This document shows, in pieces, positions 41,308 to 50,141 of a stretch of DNA of 64,000 bases. The stretch is from Alphaproteobacteria bacterium HGW-Alphaproteobacteria-3 (GTDB lineage: Bacteria > Pseudomonadota > Alphaproteobacteria > Parvibaculales > Parvibaculaceae): the NCBI GenBank assembly GCA_002842875.1, contig PHEF01000001.1, positions 1-64,000 on the forward strand, written 5' to 3'. The notes under the pieces are model-generated. The model saw nothing but the letters and a program-made list of their open reading frames with translations. It had not been told where the DNA came from and ran no database searches. Position 1 is the stretch's first letter. The number at the start of each line of letters is the position of its first letter. The position numbers were made by a program, and so were the translations under genes.

Positions 41308-44300
41308 CTATGGGATTTCCAGGGTGACGGTGCGCGGGAAGCCGCGCCCCGCGACGGCGCTCATTTGATGGACGGCGACCGACACGACCGCGGGCACCGC
41401 GCCGAAATCGGCCAGGATGTCGGCATTGGCATAGACGACGCTGGGGCTCGTCGCGGTGAGCGTCCGCTTCACCGCACCGCCCGGGCCGGAGAGGATGTCG
41501 ATCTCGTAGACCTCGGATGTCTCGCCGAGCGGCACGAGGCCGGTGCCGTCCTTTAGCTCGCCACCGATCCGGGTCCGCCGGACCCATGAGAGGCTGATGT
41601 CGGCCGGGCTGCCGGTCAGGGCCGCCTGCACGTTCCAGGGCGCGTAGGGCTTGAGGTCGCGGCCCGAGTGGCTCTGAAGAAGCGTTTCCGCATCCTCGAA
41701 GATCGTGCCGAAGCCGACCGCCCTCCAGGACCGGGGCAGATCGAGATCGCCGAGCGAGGTGACCATGGCCTCGACATCGTCGGCATCGAGCAGGACGAAC
41801 AACTCGCCGGCCTCGTGCCCTTCGACGAAGACATCCGTGCCGCGCCGACCCCGCAAGAGGCCTGTGAGCATGCAGGAGCCGTCCGGATTCAGCGTCACGT
41901 CGCGGAACTGGATGATCTCGGGCTCTCCATTGGCCTTGAGGACGAGGGCCGCATTGGCGCCGTTGACGAGGGCCTCCTGCGTGACGCTTTCGAGCCGCTC
42001 GCCGCCGGTGGCCATGAAGACGGTGAGGCTGTTTTCCTCGTCGGTGCCGAACGGTGAACGAGGCGCGCCCGGCGCATTCGCCGTGGCGCCCCATGCCGCC
42101 TCGCTCAAGGCCCGTCCGACCTGCGCCCAGGCCGAGCCGTCGGCGCTCCGATAGAGGGAGGCGCCGGGCCATCCGGGCATGCCGTACCCGCCCATGAGGT
42201 AGTAAATGCGAGATCCCGACCCGCCCGCGTCATCGGTGTCGCGCAGCAGCGGCAGGTCGGGCAGGATCAGCCGCGTCGCGGCCTGGCTGCCGACGACCTG
42301 GACCGGTTTGCCGGAACCGCCATCGGCAGCCACGTTGGAGACGTAGGTGGCGGCAGCCTCTGAAACGCCCTTCACGGCGAGCGAGAAATCGGCCCCGACA
42401 TCGAGACGGGTGATGCGGGTCCGGAAGGTCGAGCCCGAGGCAAAGACCACATCCACCACATCGGTCGGATCGAGCCGCAGCCAGTCGGGCGGCAGTTCGG
42501 CCTCGTAGGCGCTGCGCTCGACCCAGGCGCTGTAGAGCGTCCTGGCGGCGATGCGCTTGGCCGTGGTGGCGTCGATGGCGAGCGCCAGTTCGAGGCTCGC
42601 CTGGTTGCGCGAATGCATGGTGGGGAGCGGCAGGGAGGCGCGCTTTTCGCTCTGCATGCCCTGCTGGTAGTCGGCTTGCGCGTCCATGTAGACGACGCTG
42701 ACGCGCTCGGGCAGTTCGACTTCCTGTGTGCGGCGCTCGCGCCAGCTCTCGCCCGTCTGGCTGTCGAGCGGCACGAGATATTCGGCCGGGATCGTGCCAA
42801 CCGGGGCACGGCCGCGGTTCCGGAAGCGCAGCGTGTCGTCGCTCTCGGCGGCGTCGAAGAAAAAGGCCTGTGCCAGCGGCTCGATCGCGCCGCGCATGGT
42901 GGTCTGCCGCCCGATCACATAGCCCGGGACAGAAGTCCCGAGTTCCCCAACGTCGATGTCGGCCAGTCCCAGCCCCCCGCGTCCGCAGAGATCGGCGACG
43001 ATGGAGGACAGCGCCTCGCCCTCGCCCCCGCCGCGATTGAGGAAGAGCTTCGCCCAGCCCTGGCTGCCGCGCACCAGATGCGTGTCGGTGACGGCATCGT
43101 AAGCCTGCGCGCCGCCTTCGCTGACCGCACCCGGCCAGAGCTCATCGAGAACGAGAGCGCCCGTGGCGGTGTCGAGCTGGATGACGCGCGTGCCCCGCAT
43201 GCATGTCCAGCGCTGGCCGCGCAGGCGGCTCTGACCGAAATAGGGCCCCTCGTAGTTGATCTGGATCGGAACGACCGTCTTCCAGACGATGCCGGTGTCT
43301 GCGCGCCACTTGACCGTGTAGATCGCGCCGGGTGATCCCCCGTTCGAGAGGCGGACCTGGAAGATGACGCTGTCATCGGTGGTGTCGTAGGTGAGGCCGC
43401 CGGCACTGCTGTAGAACCCGGTCGCACCGCCCTCGATCTCCGCCGGGCCGAATGTCGCCATCTTCTCGAAGGTGACGCCGAGCGACTGGCCGGTCAGCGC
43501 ATCGTACCGGGCGAGCGCCGAGACCCGGATGCGATAGAGGCCAAGACTCGCATGGTTCGTGCTCGTCCCGCTGCCGAGGATCCAGCCCTCCCCGAAGCTT
43601 GTCTCCACCGCGCCGCCGATGACGCCCCGAACGCCAGGCTCGGCGACGCTCTGCCCGGCGCCCCAGACATAGCCCATGGCGTCGGCGCGCAGCAGGCCGA
43701 CATCATCGAAGAGCGATCCGGTGAGAACGAAGTCGACGCGACCGGACGGCCCATAGGCCGAGATCATCCCCATCCAGTTCGTGGTCACGAACCGCAGGGT
43801 CGAATTGGTCAGGCCGTTACCGGTGGAGCCGAAGCGGCCGACTTCCTTCAGGGCATTCGGCTCGACCCGAATGATCGGCCGCGAGTTGCCGGAGCCGACT
43901 GTCAGGTAGAGATGGCCGTCCTCACCGCAGAACAGCGTGCCCGGAAAGCCGTTTGGCGCGACGCTCGTGACGTCCGTCATCCGCGCCTGGCGGTCCTCCT
44001 TCATGGTCCGCAGGCTGAAGCGGCGGATGCCGGCGGCGTCGGCGTTGCTGCTCGACGAGATGAAGTAGCCATGGCCGCGCCGCCAATCGACGGCCAGGTC
44101 GTCGATCTGGTCGGTGCCGAAATATCCGCCTTCGCCGGTCGTGATGAAATCCAGCAGCTGGTAGGGCTGCTGCGCCGCCCGCCGATAGGTGATCTCGACC
44201 GTGATGTTGGGGATGCGGTTGCCGAAGTCGGCAAGCGCCAGGTCCTCGAAGACGATGGTGACAAGCCCCCGATGGGCGGGTGCGCGACCCTGCCCCACAT

Positions 44301-44811
44301 GGGCTTCGATCAGCGGATCGGCCAGCTGATCCTCCGCACCCGAATGGAAGCGGAACCTGAGATCGGGTTTGGCGACGTCGGGGCTCGCACCGGTCTTGTC
44401 GTAGATGAGCTTGCCGTCCGCCCAGATCCGAAGCACGTCCTGCGCCGGGCCTTCGCCGAAGCTGAGCGCGAAGGACGCGAAATAGGAATAGGTGACCGAG
44501 GTCTGGGTGGCACCGCCGCCCCCCTTGCCGCCCGAGCGGGTCCGGGTGACGTTCTGCCGCTCGGCTATGCCGGAGGACCAGATCATGTTGCCGGCCATGC
44601 GCAAGGTGCCGTAGCCGATGGCGATCGATGCGCCATAGGCGGAGGACGAAACGGTCAGGTCGCCGAGGCGGGGACCCTCGGTGGTGACATTCTGGCCCTT
44701 GCCCGGAAACAGGAGGCTGCCGACGACCGAGCCGACGAGCCAGCCGGCCTGCCAGCCGAGACCGACGGCGGAGCCGAGCGCGGCGCCGCCCACTGCGACG
44801 AGGATGGCCAT
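41308..44811 (-). CDS. Tail tip protein, gpJ/GTA host-specificity-like
   Basis: An 1167-aa protein. The N-terminal hydrophobic segment (VAVGGAALGSAVGLGWQAGW) and LVGSVVGSLLFPGKGQNVTT, plus the IGYGTLRMAGNMIWSSGI patch, match putative phage tail proteins. A Phage-tail_3-like region lies in the middle (about 600-860), and C-terminal fibronectin-like segments follow. These proteins form the tail hub and tip and set host range; the gene transfer agent counterpart is g15. The order DUF2460, DUF2163, NlpC/P60, this gene is typical of GTAs. Confidence 0.87.
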   Translation of the reverse strand: MAILVAVGGAALGSAVGLGWQAGWLVGSVVGSLLFPGKGQNVTTEGPRLGDLTVSSSAYGASIAIGYGTLRMAGNMIWSSGIAERQNVTRTRSGGKGGGGATQTSVTYSYFASFALSFGEGPAQDVLRIWADGKLIYDKTGASPDVAKPDLRFRFHSGAEDQLADPLIEAHVGQGRAPAHRGLVTIVFEDLALADFGNRIPNITVEITYRRAAQQPYQLLDFITTGEGGYFGTDQIDDLAVDWRRGHGYFISSSSNADAAGIRRFSLRTMKEDRQARMTDVTSVAPNGFPGTLFCGEDGHLYLTVGSGNSRPIIRVEPNALKEVGRFGSTGNGLTNSTLRFVTTNWMGMISAYGPSGRVDFVLTGSLFDDVGLLRADAMGYVWGAGQSVAEPGVRGVIGGAVETSFGEGWILGSGTSTNHASLGLYRIRVSALARYDALTGQSLGVTFEKMATFGPAEIEGGATGFYSSAGGLTYDTTDDSVIFQVRLSNGGSPGAIYTVKWRADTGIVWKTVVPIQINYEGPYFGQSRLRGQRWTCMRGTRVIQLDTATGALVLDELWPGAVSEGGAQAYDAVTDTHLVRGSQGWAKLFLNRGGGEGEALSSIVADLCGRGGLGLADIDVGELGTSVPGYVIGRQTTMRGAIEPLAQAFFFDAAESDDTLRFRNRGRAPVGTIPAEYLVPLDSQTGESWRERRTQEVELPERVSVVYMDAQADYQQGMQSEKRASLPLPTMHSRNQASLELALAIDATTAKRIAARTLYSAWVERSAYEAELPPDWLRLDPTDVVDVVFASGSTFRTRITRLDVGADFSLAVKGVSEAAATYVSNVAADGGSGKPVQVVGSQAATRLILPDLPLLRDTDDAGGSGSRIYYLMGGYGMPGWPGASLYRSADGSAWAQVGRALSEAAWGATANAPGAPRSPFGTDEENSLTVFMATGGERLESVTQEALVNGANAALVLKANGEPEIIQFRDVTLNPDGSCMLTGLLRGRRGTDVFVEGHEAGELFVLLDADDVEAMVTSLGDLDLPRSWRAVGFGTIFEDAETLLQSHSGRDLKPYAPWNVQAALTGSPADISLSWVRRTRIGGELKDGTGLVPLGETSEVYEIDILSGPGGAVKRTLTATSPSVVYANADILADFGAVPAVVSVAVHQMSAVAGRGFPRTVTLEIP

Positions 44812-44877
44812 TGAGCGTTCTCAGCGAAAGTGGGAACCGGTTTCACGTCCGAGAACGCGACACACAAAGTCCCGAGG

Positions 44878-45312
44878 TCAGGATCCGGATTGGCGAAAGC
44901 GGAAGGCGAACTTGATCTTGGCCGGCCATTCGCCGGCATGGGGTTCCTCGATCACCTGCCGACGCGTGGCGTGCGCGTGCAGGAGATGCGGCTTGCCGAG
45001 CCGTTCGGTCAGGAAGCCGCAATGGCAGGGATAGGCCTGATCGGCGAAGACGAGCACGTCACCGGGGCGGGCCTCCGGGATGGCGACGCCGTCCATGTTC
45101 GCGCGAAAGTGCCCGGCGAAGCCCTGTCCCTGTGCGCGGCGGCTGTAGCCGGTGCTGTCATAGTCAGACAGGTGCAGCGCATGTGCGACGCAGACCACCA
45201 GCCCGACGCAGTCGATGCCCGAACGCGTGCGCCCCTGATGGCGCCAGGGCACGCCGAGCCAGCCGCGCGCCGCGGCGACGATCGTGTCGGATGTAATGAT
45301 CTCAGCGGGCAT
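44878..45312 (-). CDS. NlpC/P60 tail-tip peptidase (GTA g14-like)
   Basis: A 144-aa NlpC/P60 cysteine peptidase: SGIDCVGLVVCVAHALHL carries the catalytic Cys, and CHCGFLTERLGKPHLLHAHA carries His. It probably opens the cell wall at the tail tip during DNA entry. Its start overlaps the DUF2163 gene by 11 bases. It follows the DUF2163 gene and precedes the gpJ-like gene. Confidence 0.87.
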   Translation of the reverse strand: MPAEIITSDTIVAAARGWLGVPWRHQGRTRSGIDCVGLVVCVAHALHLSDYDSTGYSRRAQGQGFAGHFRANMDGVAIPEARPGDVLVFADQAYPCHCGFLTERLGKPHLLHAHATRRQVIEEPHAGEWPAKIKFAFRFRQSGS

Positions 45313-46363
45313 CGGGATAGCTCATCATGGCGTCCTGCCCCGGCACATAGGGCTCGCCGCGAAAGTTCAGGACGTTGGCGAAGCGGGCGATGCAGGTGTC
45401 GAGGCGCTTGTCGCAGCCGGGATGGATGCGGAAGAGGTCGCCGACCCGGATCGCATAGCCCATGGGCAGGAACAGCTCGACGCGGCCCGTCGCCTGGGTC
45501 CACGCCTTCACCTCGATCGAGCGCCCGGCATTGGGCCCGCTCTCCCAGGTCAGCACGCCACCGGCGAACCAGCCGTCGGAAGCGCGCGGCTCATCGATCA
45601 TTGCCGTGAACACCGCCCGGTCGACGACATCGGTGACGATGCCAACCCGGCTCCAGGACTCCATGGCCTCGAACACCGCACCGCCATCGGCGGTTTGCGC
45701 GCCGGGAGCCGTGTCGTAGACTGGCGGGAGCGCGGCGGTGACGCCCGCGACCACGCAGCCATAAATCCGGTTCTCGTAGACCTGCGACCCGCTGCCCGTT
45801 CCGGTGACGACGCGCCCATGATCGCCACTGGCATAAGCGGTATCGCGGGCGATTTCTGGCGGGTTTACAGGCACCTTGCAGCGATGATCGCCGAGATCGG
45901 CGCGGCATTCCGGGCTGTAGAGCTCGCCGATGCGTTGCTGCAGCGCCTGCGTCATGCCGCGCAGCTCGGTGCGGAAGACGCCCTGCTCGGTCAGCACCGC
46001 CTCGCCGAACCAGCCGCGCCGCATCCGCAGCGCGCCCATGGCGGGATCGGCCCAGTTGACGAGGAAGATGCGCACCTCGGCCTGATCGAAGAGACCGGCG
46101 CGCAATTCCTCTTCGGTGATGGCCTCGTCATCGAAGACGCCCTCGACGTCGAGATTGTCGACGCTCAGGCTCGCATCGTTGGCGATGGCCGTGCGCGAAT
46201 AGCCGGAACTCGCCTTGTAGACATTGCCCTCGAATGACAGATCCCGGTCATGGTCGGTGAAGAAGAACTCGCGCCCGTCGATGCGCGAGATCCGCCAGCA
46301 GGTGGCGAGCGTCGTCACCGGTCCGGCGAGGTGCGCCGCGAGGGCTGCCGAAGTCGATTTCAT
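45302..46363 (-). CDS. DUF2163 tail protein (GTA g13-like)
   Basis: A 353-aa protein. The N-terminal DUF2163 domain (LAAHLAGPVTTLATCWRISR, ASSGYSRTAIANDASLSVDN) is followed by a BR0599-like region with a Cys pattern (SPECRADLGDHRCKVPVN, then PGCDKRLDTCIARFANVLN). It is a tail-hub component in GTA-type tails. It overlaps the neighbouring gene by 4 bases. Order matches GTA gene 13. Confidence 0.88.
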   Translation of the reverse strand: MKSTSAALAAHLAGPVTTLATCWRISRIDGREFFFTDHDRDLSFEGNVYKASSGYSRTAIANDASLSVDNLDVEGVFDDEAITEEELRAGLFDQAEVRIFLVNWADPAMGALRMRRGWFGEAVLTEQGVFRTELRGMTQALQQRIGELYSPECRADLGDHRCKVPVNPPEIARDTAYASGDHGRVVTGTGSGSQVYENRIYGCVVAGVTAALPPVYDTAPGAQTADGGAVFEAMESWSRVGIVTDVVDRAVFTAMIDEPRASDGWFAGGVLTWESGPNAGRSIEVKAWTQATGRVELFLPMGYAIRVGDLFRIHPGCDKRLDTCIARFANVLNFRGEPYVPGQDAMMSYPDAR

Positions 46364-46959
46364 GGTCTGATCTCCAGCACCGGGATCTGGCCCCAGCTGC
46401 CGAGCTGATAGGTTTCGATCGTGAGGTCCATCTGATCGCTGTCGAAGCGGACGGGCACGTCGAACTCGAAGTCCGCCGTCACCTGGACGCCGGATACGGG
46501 GGCGACGGTGAAGGTCACGAGCCCGGTCGCCGTGTTGACGCTCCAGCCAGAGACCGCCTCGACGCCGTCAAGGGTGATCTTCACCGTTCCGGGAACCGGC
46601 TTGGTGATGACCCGGGTTTCGACCTCGCCGCCGCTCGCGTAGGTCTTCACGAGCTGGAACGTCTTGGTCACGCCGTCGCCTTGACCGAGCAGTTGGGCCA
46701 GCGCCTGGTAGTCGGTCCAGTCCTTGAAGCGGAAACCATAGGCACGCCCGCGTCGCGCGCGAAAGAAGGCGATGAGGGCGGCCACCTGATCGCGTTTCTT
46801 CAGGCCGTGCGCCACGTTCCATTTGCCCCGCGCGGCGGCCCAGTTGGCGTTGCGCCGCTCGTGTCCCGAAACCGTCGTCACCACGGTGGTCGAGTAGCCG
46901 GGGCCGCCGGACGCCCCGTAGGAGATGTCCGGCGGAAACTGAACTTCGTGGAAGGACAT
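46360..46959 (-). CDS. DUF2460 distal tail protein (GTA g12-like)
   Basis: A 199-aa protein of the DUF2460 family: FPPDISYGASGGPGYSTTVV, GHERRNANWAAARGKWNV and a beta-rich C-terminus with the final segment TIETYQLGSWGQIPVLEIRP. It forms the distal tail ring. A parDE module is inserted between this gene and the tape-measure gene, so the usual head-to-tail adjacency is broken. Confidence 0.9.
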   Translation of the reverse strand: MSFHEVQFPPDISYGASGGPGYSTTVVTTVSGHERRNANWAAARGKWNVAHGLKKRDQVAALIAFFRARRGRAYGFRFKDWTDYQALAQLLGQGDGVTKTFQLVKTYASGGEVETRVITKPVPGTVKITLDGVEAVSGWSVNTATGLVTFTVAPVSGVQVTADFEFDVPVRFDSDQMDLTIETYQLGSWGQIPVLEIRP

Positions 46960-46981
46960 GGGTGGCTCATATTTGTCTTTA

Positions 46982-47002
46982 TTGTCGCATTTATGGCGAC
47001 AA
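46982..47002. promoter_or_regulatory. Candidate parDE operator
   Basis: A perfect inverted repeat TTGTCGC (46982-46988) and GCGACAA (46996-47002) with a 7-base AT-rich spacer lies about 57 bases before parD. ParD antitoxins bind such palindromes to repress their own operon. A TTGACT -35-like hexamer (47005-47010) follows directly. Confidence 0.7.
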
Positions 47003-47058
47003 ACTTGACTTTCATGGCGATAGCGGCCAGACTTGCAAGGTCAGTCAGGAGGAAAGCC

Positions 47059-47328
47059 ATGACCACCCGCATCAACGCCCGCCTGTCCGGCCCGCTCGCC
47101 GACTACGTCGACCGGATGGTCGGCGCGCAAGGTCTCTATGAGACCCCCAGCGAATATATCCGCGACCTCATCCGCCGCGACATGGAGCGCCGCGCCCTTC
47201 ATGCCGAACAGGACGCCATTCTCGAAGGCTATGCCGATCTCGCCGCGGGCCGCATCTTCGCCTCGAGCGGCGATTTCGAGACCGACATGAAAACCCTGGC
47301 CGAGCGCGAAGCGAACGGCTGGTCGTGA
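47059..47328 (+). CDS. ParD-like antitoxin
   Basis: An 89-aa antitoxin. The N-terminal ribbon-helix-helix TRINARLSGPLADYVDRMVG binds DNA and the C-terminal stretch (TPSEYIRDLIRRDMERRALH, then EGYADLAAGRI) wraps the toxin. Leader CAGGAGGAAAGCC is ideal. It overlaps parE by 4 bases (GTGA), the usual antitoxin-first order. The module sits inside, and antisense to, the phage late operon. Confidence 0.88.
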   Translation: MTTRINARLSGPLADYVDRMVGAQGLYETPSEYIRDLIRRDMERRALHAEQDAILEGYADLAAGRIFASSGDFETDMKTLAEREANGWS

Positions 47329-47687
47329 CGAACGCCCGTTTTCACCTCACGCGCCGGGCGGCCGGCGACCTCCGCGCCATCCACCGCCATTCTCTCGAAG
47401 AGTGGGGAGAGGAGACCGCGCGCGCCTATATGGCGAAGCTCTATGCCGCAATGGCGGCGGTCGCGGAAAGACCGGAGACAGGACTCCTGCGGCGGCATCG
47501 CTCGGCGCCCTTTCGCATGGTCCCCGCGGGGCGGCATTTCGTGGTCTATGACGCAACCGATATCGGCATCATCATCCTGACCGTCCTCCATCAGCGCCGC
47601 GACATCGAGCGCATCATCGCCGGTTTCACCCCGGATTTTCTGGAACAGGTTGCCGCCTTGCGGCGTGACGCAAAACGGAGGCTATAG
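47325..47687 (+). CDS. ParE-like toxin
   Basis: A 120-aa RelE/ParE-superfamily toxin: RRAAGDLRAIHRHSLEEWGE near the N-terminus and PAGRHFVVYDATDIGIIILT, then LHQRRDIERII near the C-terminus. ParE-type toxins poison DNA gyrase. Starts with GTG overlapping the parD stop. Its 3' end overlaps the tape-measure gene stop by 6 bases on the other strand. Confidence 0.87.
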   Translation: MTNARFHLTRRAAGDLRAIHRHSLEEWGEETARAYMAKLYAAMAAVAERPETGLLRRHRSAPFRMVPAGRHFVVYDATDIGIIILTVLHQRRDIERIIAGFTPDFLEQVAALRRDAKRRL

Positions 47688-50126
47688 ATTGCGCCGCGCC
47701 CGGTCGATGGCGCGCGCCGCCTCGGCCGCGATCTGGCCCTGCGCATAGCGGAAGCCGTTGGTATCCGGCGTCGAGATGTTCATCACCACGTTGATCGGTT
47801 GCGCGGCGCGGCCTTCCCGGCCCATGGCGCCGCCGAGCGCGCGCATCTGTTCGGGCGTCAGAACCGCTTCGCCGCGCTTCAGGATGGCTGGCAGTTCGTC
47901 GGGCGCAAGCCCCGCCAGTCCGCCGGTGTGGTAGCGTGGCGCGGTCAGGAAGAGACCGGCATCCACCGAACGCGCAGGCGAGGCCGAATGGCCGATCACG
48001 CCACCTTCGTGGAAGAGCCCTGCGAAGATCTGGCCGATGCCGCCCAGCAGATCGTCGGCGTTGTCGTTCAGGAATCCCGCGAATGGCGCGGTCATCGCCT
48101 GACGCACGGCAATCCGCGTGATGTCGGCCAGAATGCTCTCGGTCAGCGAGGAGAACTCGAACTTGCCGGTGGTCACGAAGGAAACGAGCGCGTCCTCCAT
48201 GGACTGGAAGGCGAGCGTGGTTGCCTCTTCGGCCGCGCTTGCGGCGTCGCTCGAGGCATCGACATAATCCTCAAGCGCACGGCGCACGCCGTCCTGCCAT
48301 TCGCGGCTCTGGCGCAGGGCGCGCTCCTGCGCCTCGGCAAGGTCCTCGCTGGCCCCGGCGAGCGCCCGGTTGAAGGTCTCCTGGTCGATCGCGCCCGCGC
48401 GCAGGAGTGCATTCAGCCGCTCCAGCGTGGCGGCATACTCTTCCGTCGGCGTTCGCGTCTGCTCGATGAGCCGACGCCCTTCCTCGCGCAGCCGCTCTTC
48501 TTCGCGCAGCGCTTTGGCAAGCTCTTCGCGAGCCTGCTTTTCGTCGTGGAGCGCGCCGGCCAGCCGCTCGACCTCCGCGCGCTGGGCGGCGGTCGCCCCC
48601 TCCGACAATCGCGCCAGCGCCTGATCGATGGCGGCCTGGCGCTCATCGTTGAGCCCTGCCACCTGGCGGCGAAAGTCTTCGATGATGCGGGCATTGGCAG
48701 CTCCGGCACGGGTCGCCGCCTCGCGCGCCGGACGTTCGATGGCGTCGATACGCCGACGCGCCAGTTCCCCGGCGCGTGCGATCGCCGCGTCGACATCGGA
48801 GGCATTGCTGCCATCGGGCACGCGCAGCGCGCTCAAGCGCCGGCGCGTCTCCTCCAGTTCCCGATTGATGCGCGCGATCCGCTCACCCGGATCCGTCGCG
48901 ATCTGGTCGATCGCCCGGTCGATGTCGCGGCGCTGCGTCGCCAGAAGCTCAACCAGCCGCTCGGCCTCGGCGGCCCGGCGGCCCGCTTCGGCCTGGCGCT
49001 GCTCGGCGGCGAAGCTCTCGGCCTCGGAGCGGGCCCTGGCGATCAGATCATCGACCTGGCGCTGCAGCGCCTCGACCGTCCGACGCTGCTCCTCGATGGC
49101 GAAGCGCTGCCCGAGGAGGGGTGTGCCCGGGCCACCTGCCTGCAGGCGGGCAAGCTCGTCCTGCGCTTCGATCAGACGCTTGTCGAGCGCGACGATCCGC
49201 GTCGCGATCGGATCATCCTCGAACAGACCGGTGATCCCTTCGGCGGCGGCGGCGAGCAAATCGAGCGCGCCTTCCGCCAAACCTGAAACAGCCGGCGTCT
49301 GGCCGATGGCCTCGAGCAGATTGCCCCAGGCATCGGCGAGCCGGTTGGCGGCGCCCGTAAGGCCGCCCGCCTCGGCGGCGCCCGCGCCGCCGACCTGTTG
49401 TTCGAGCGCATCGAGGATGACCTTCTGCGCCTCAGCCGTCTGGCCGGTCTCGACCAGCGACTGGATGAGTTCACGCTGCGAGGCGGTGAACGACACGCCG
49501 ACCCGGCGCAGCGCCGAGATGCCCTCGACGGGTTCCTCCAGCGCCTTGCCGAGTTGCGTGGCGGAGGCTGCCAGATCCTGCCCGAAAACGGCCGACAGAT
49601 CCTGCGCCAGCCGGAGCGCCCGCGTGAAGGTATCGCCCGAGACCGAGCGGAAGGTCGCAAGCACGGCCGCGGCGTCCTGCACGGATTCGGCGGTCGTCAG
49701 CGTCGTGCGCTCGATCTCATCGGCAAAGGCGGCAATGGAGTGCGCGGTGAGGCCCGATGCCTGGCCGGTGGCGCGCAACACCGCTTCGAGACGGCGATAG
49801 GAGCGCTCGGCTTCGGCGGCCTCCTGCAACCCCGCCGTCAAGGCGAGCCCGATGCCGGCCAGTGCCGCGCCGGCGGCGATGCCGGCCGGTCCCAGACGGG
49901 CGAGCGCCGCGCCAAGGGGGCCAAGACGTCCCGTCATGGCCTCAAGCGAGCCGCGCACCTGGCCGCTCGCGCCGTCGATCGCCTGCAAGGCGCGCGAGGC
50001 GGGCCTGCTCGCGTCCTCGATGCGTTTCAGCGCGCGCTCGCCGGTTTCACCGACATCGCGCAGCTCCGCCTTCACCTTGCCGCCGTCGATCACGGCGAGG
50101 CGGACGGAAAGATTGCGTTCAGCCAT
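47682..50126 (-). CDS. Tail tape-measure protein
   Basis: An 814-aa protein. Hydrophobic segment near residues 80-105 (ARLGPAGIAAGAALAGIGLA), a TMP_2-like conserved block (AATQLGKALEEPVEGISALR), long coiled-coil helices (about 300-620) rich in Ala, Arg and Glu, and a C-terminal tail segment with NVVMNISTPDTNGFRYAQGQ. It sets tail length; the C-terminal part may need tail chaperones G/GT. It lies downstream of the G/GT pair as in lambda. Confidence 0.9.
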   Translation of the reverse strand: MAERNLSVRLAVIDGGKVKAELRDVGETGERALKRIEDASRPASRALQAIDGASGQVRGSLEAMTGRLGPLGAALARLGPAGIAAGAALAGIGLALTAGLQEAAEAERSYRRLEAVLRATGQASGLTAHSIAAFADEIERTTLTTAESVQDAAAVLATFRSVSGDTFTRALRLAQDLSAVFGQDLAASATQLGKALEEPVEGISALRRVGVSFTASQRELIQSLVETGQTAEAQKVILDALEQQVGGAGAAEAGGLTGAANRLADAWGNLLEAIGQTPAVSGLAEGALDLLAAAAEGITGLFEDDPIATRIVALDKRLIEAQDELARLQAGGPGTPLLGQRFAIEEQRRTVEALQRQVDDLIARARSEAESFAAEQRQAEAGRRAAEAERLVELLATQRRDIDRAIDQIATDPGERIARINRELEETRRRLSALRVPDGSNASDVDAAIARAGELARRRIDAIERPAREAATRAGAANARIIEDFRRQVAGLNDERQAAIDQALARLSEGATAAQRAEVERLAGALHDEKQAREELAKALREEERLREEGRRLIEQTRTPTEEYAATLERLNALLRAGAIDQETFNRALAGASEDLAEAQERALRQSREWQDGVRRALEDYVDASSDAASAAEEATTLAFQSMEDALVSFVTTGKFEFSSLTESILADITRIAVRQAMTAPFAGFLNDNADDLLGGIGQIFAGLFHEGGVIGHSASPARSVDAGLFLTAPRYHTGGLAGLAPDELPAILKRGEAVLTPEQMRALGGAMGREGRAAQPINVVMNISTPDTNGFRYAQGQIAAEAARAIDRARRNL

Positions 50127-50141
50127 CGCGTATTGGTCCGT

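Noticed and set aside
40686-41327. Open frame on the plus strand across the fibre gene start
   Set aside because: Rich in Arg/Gly/Asp without a domain; fibre and gpJ-like genes explain the region.
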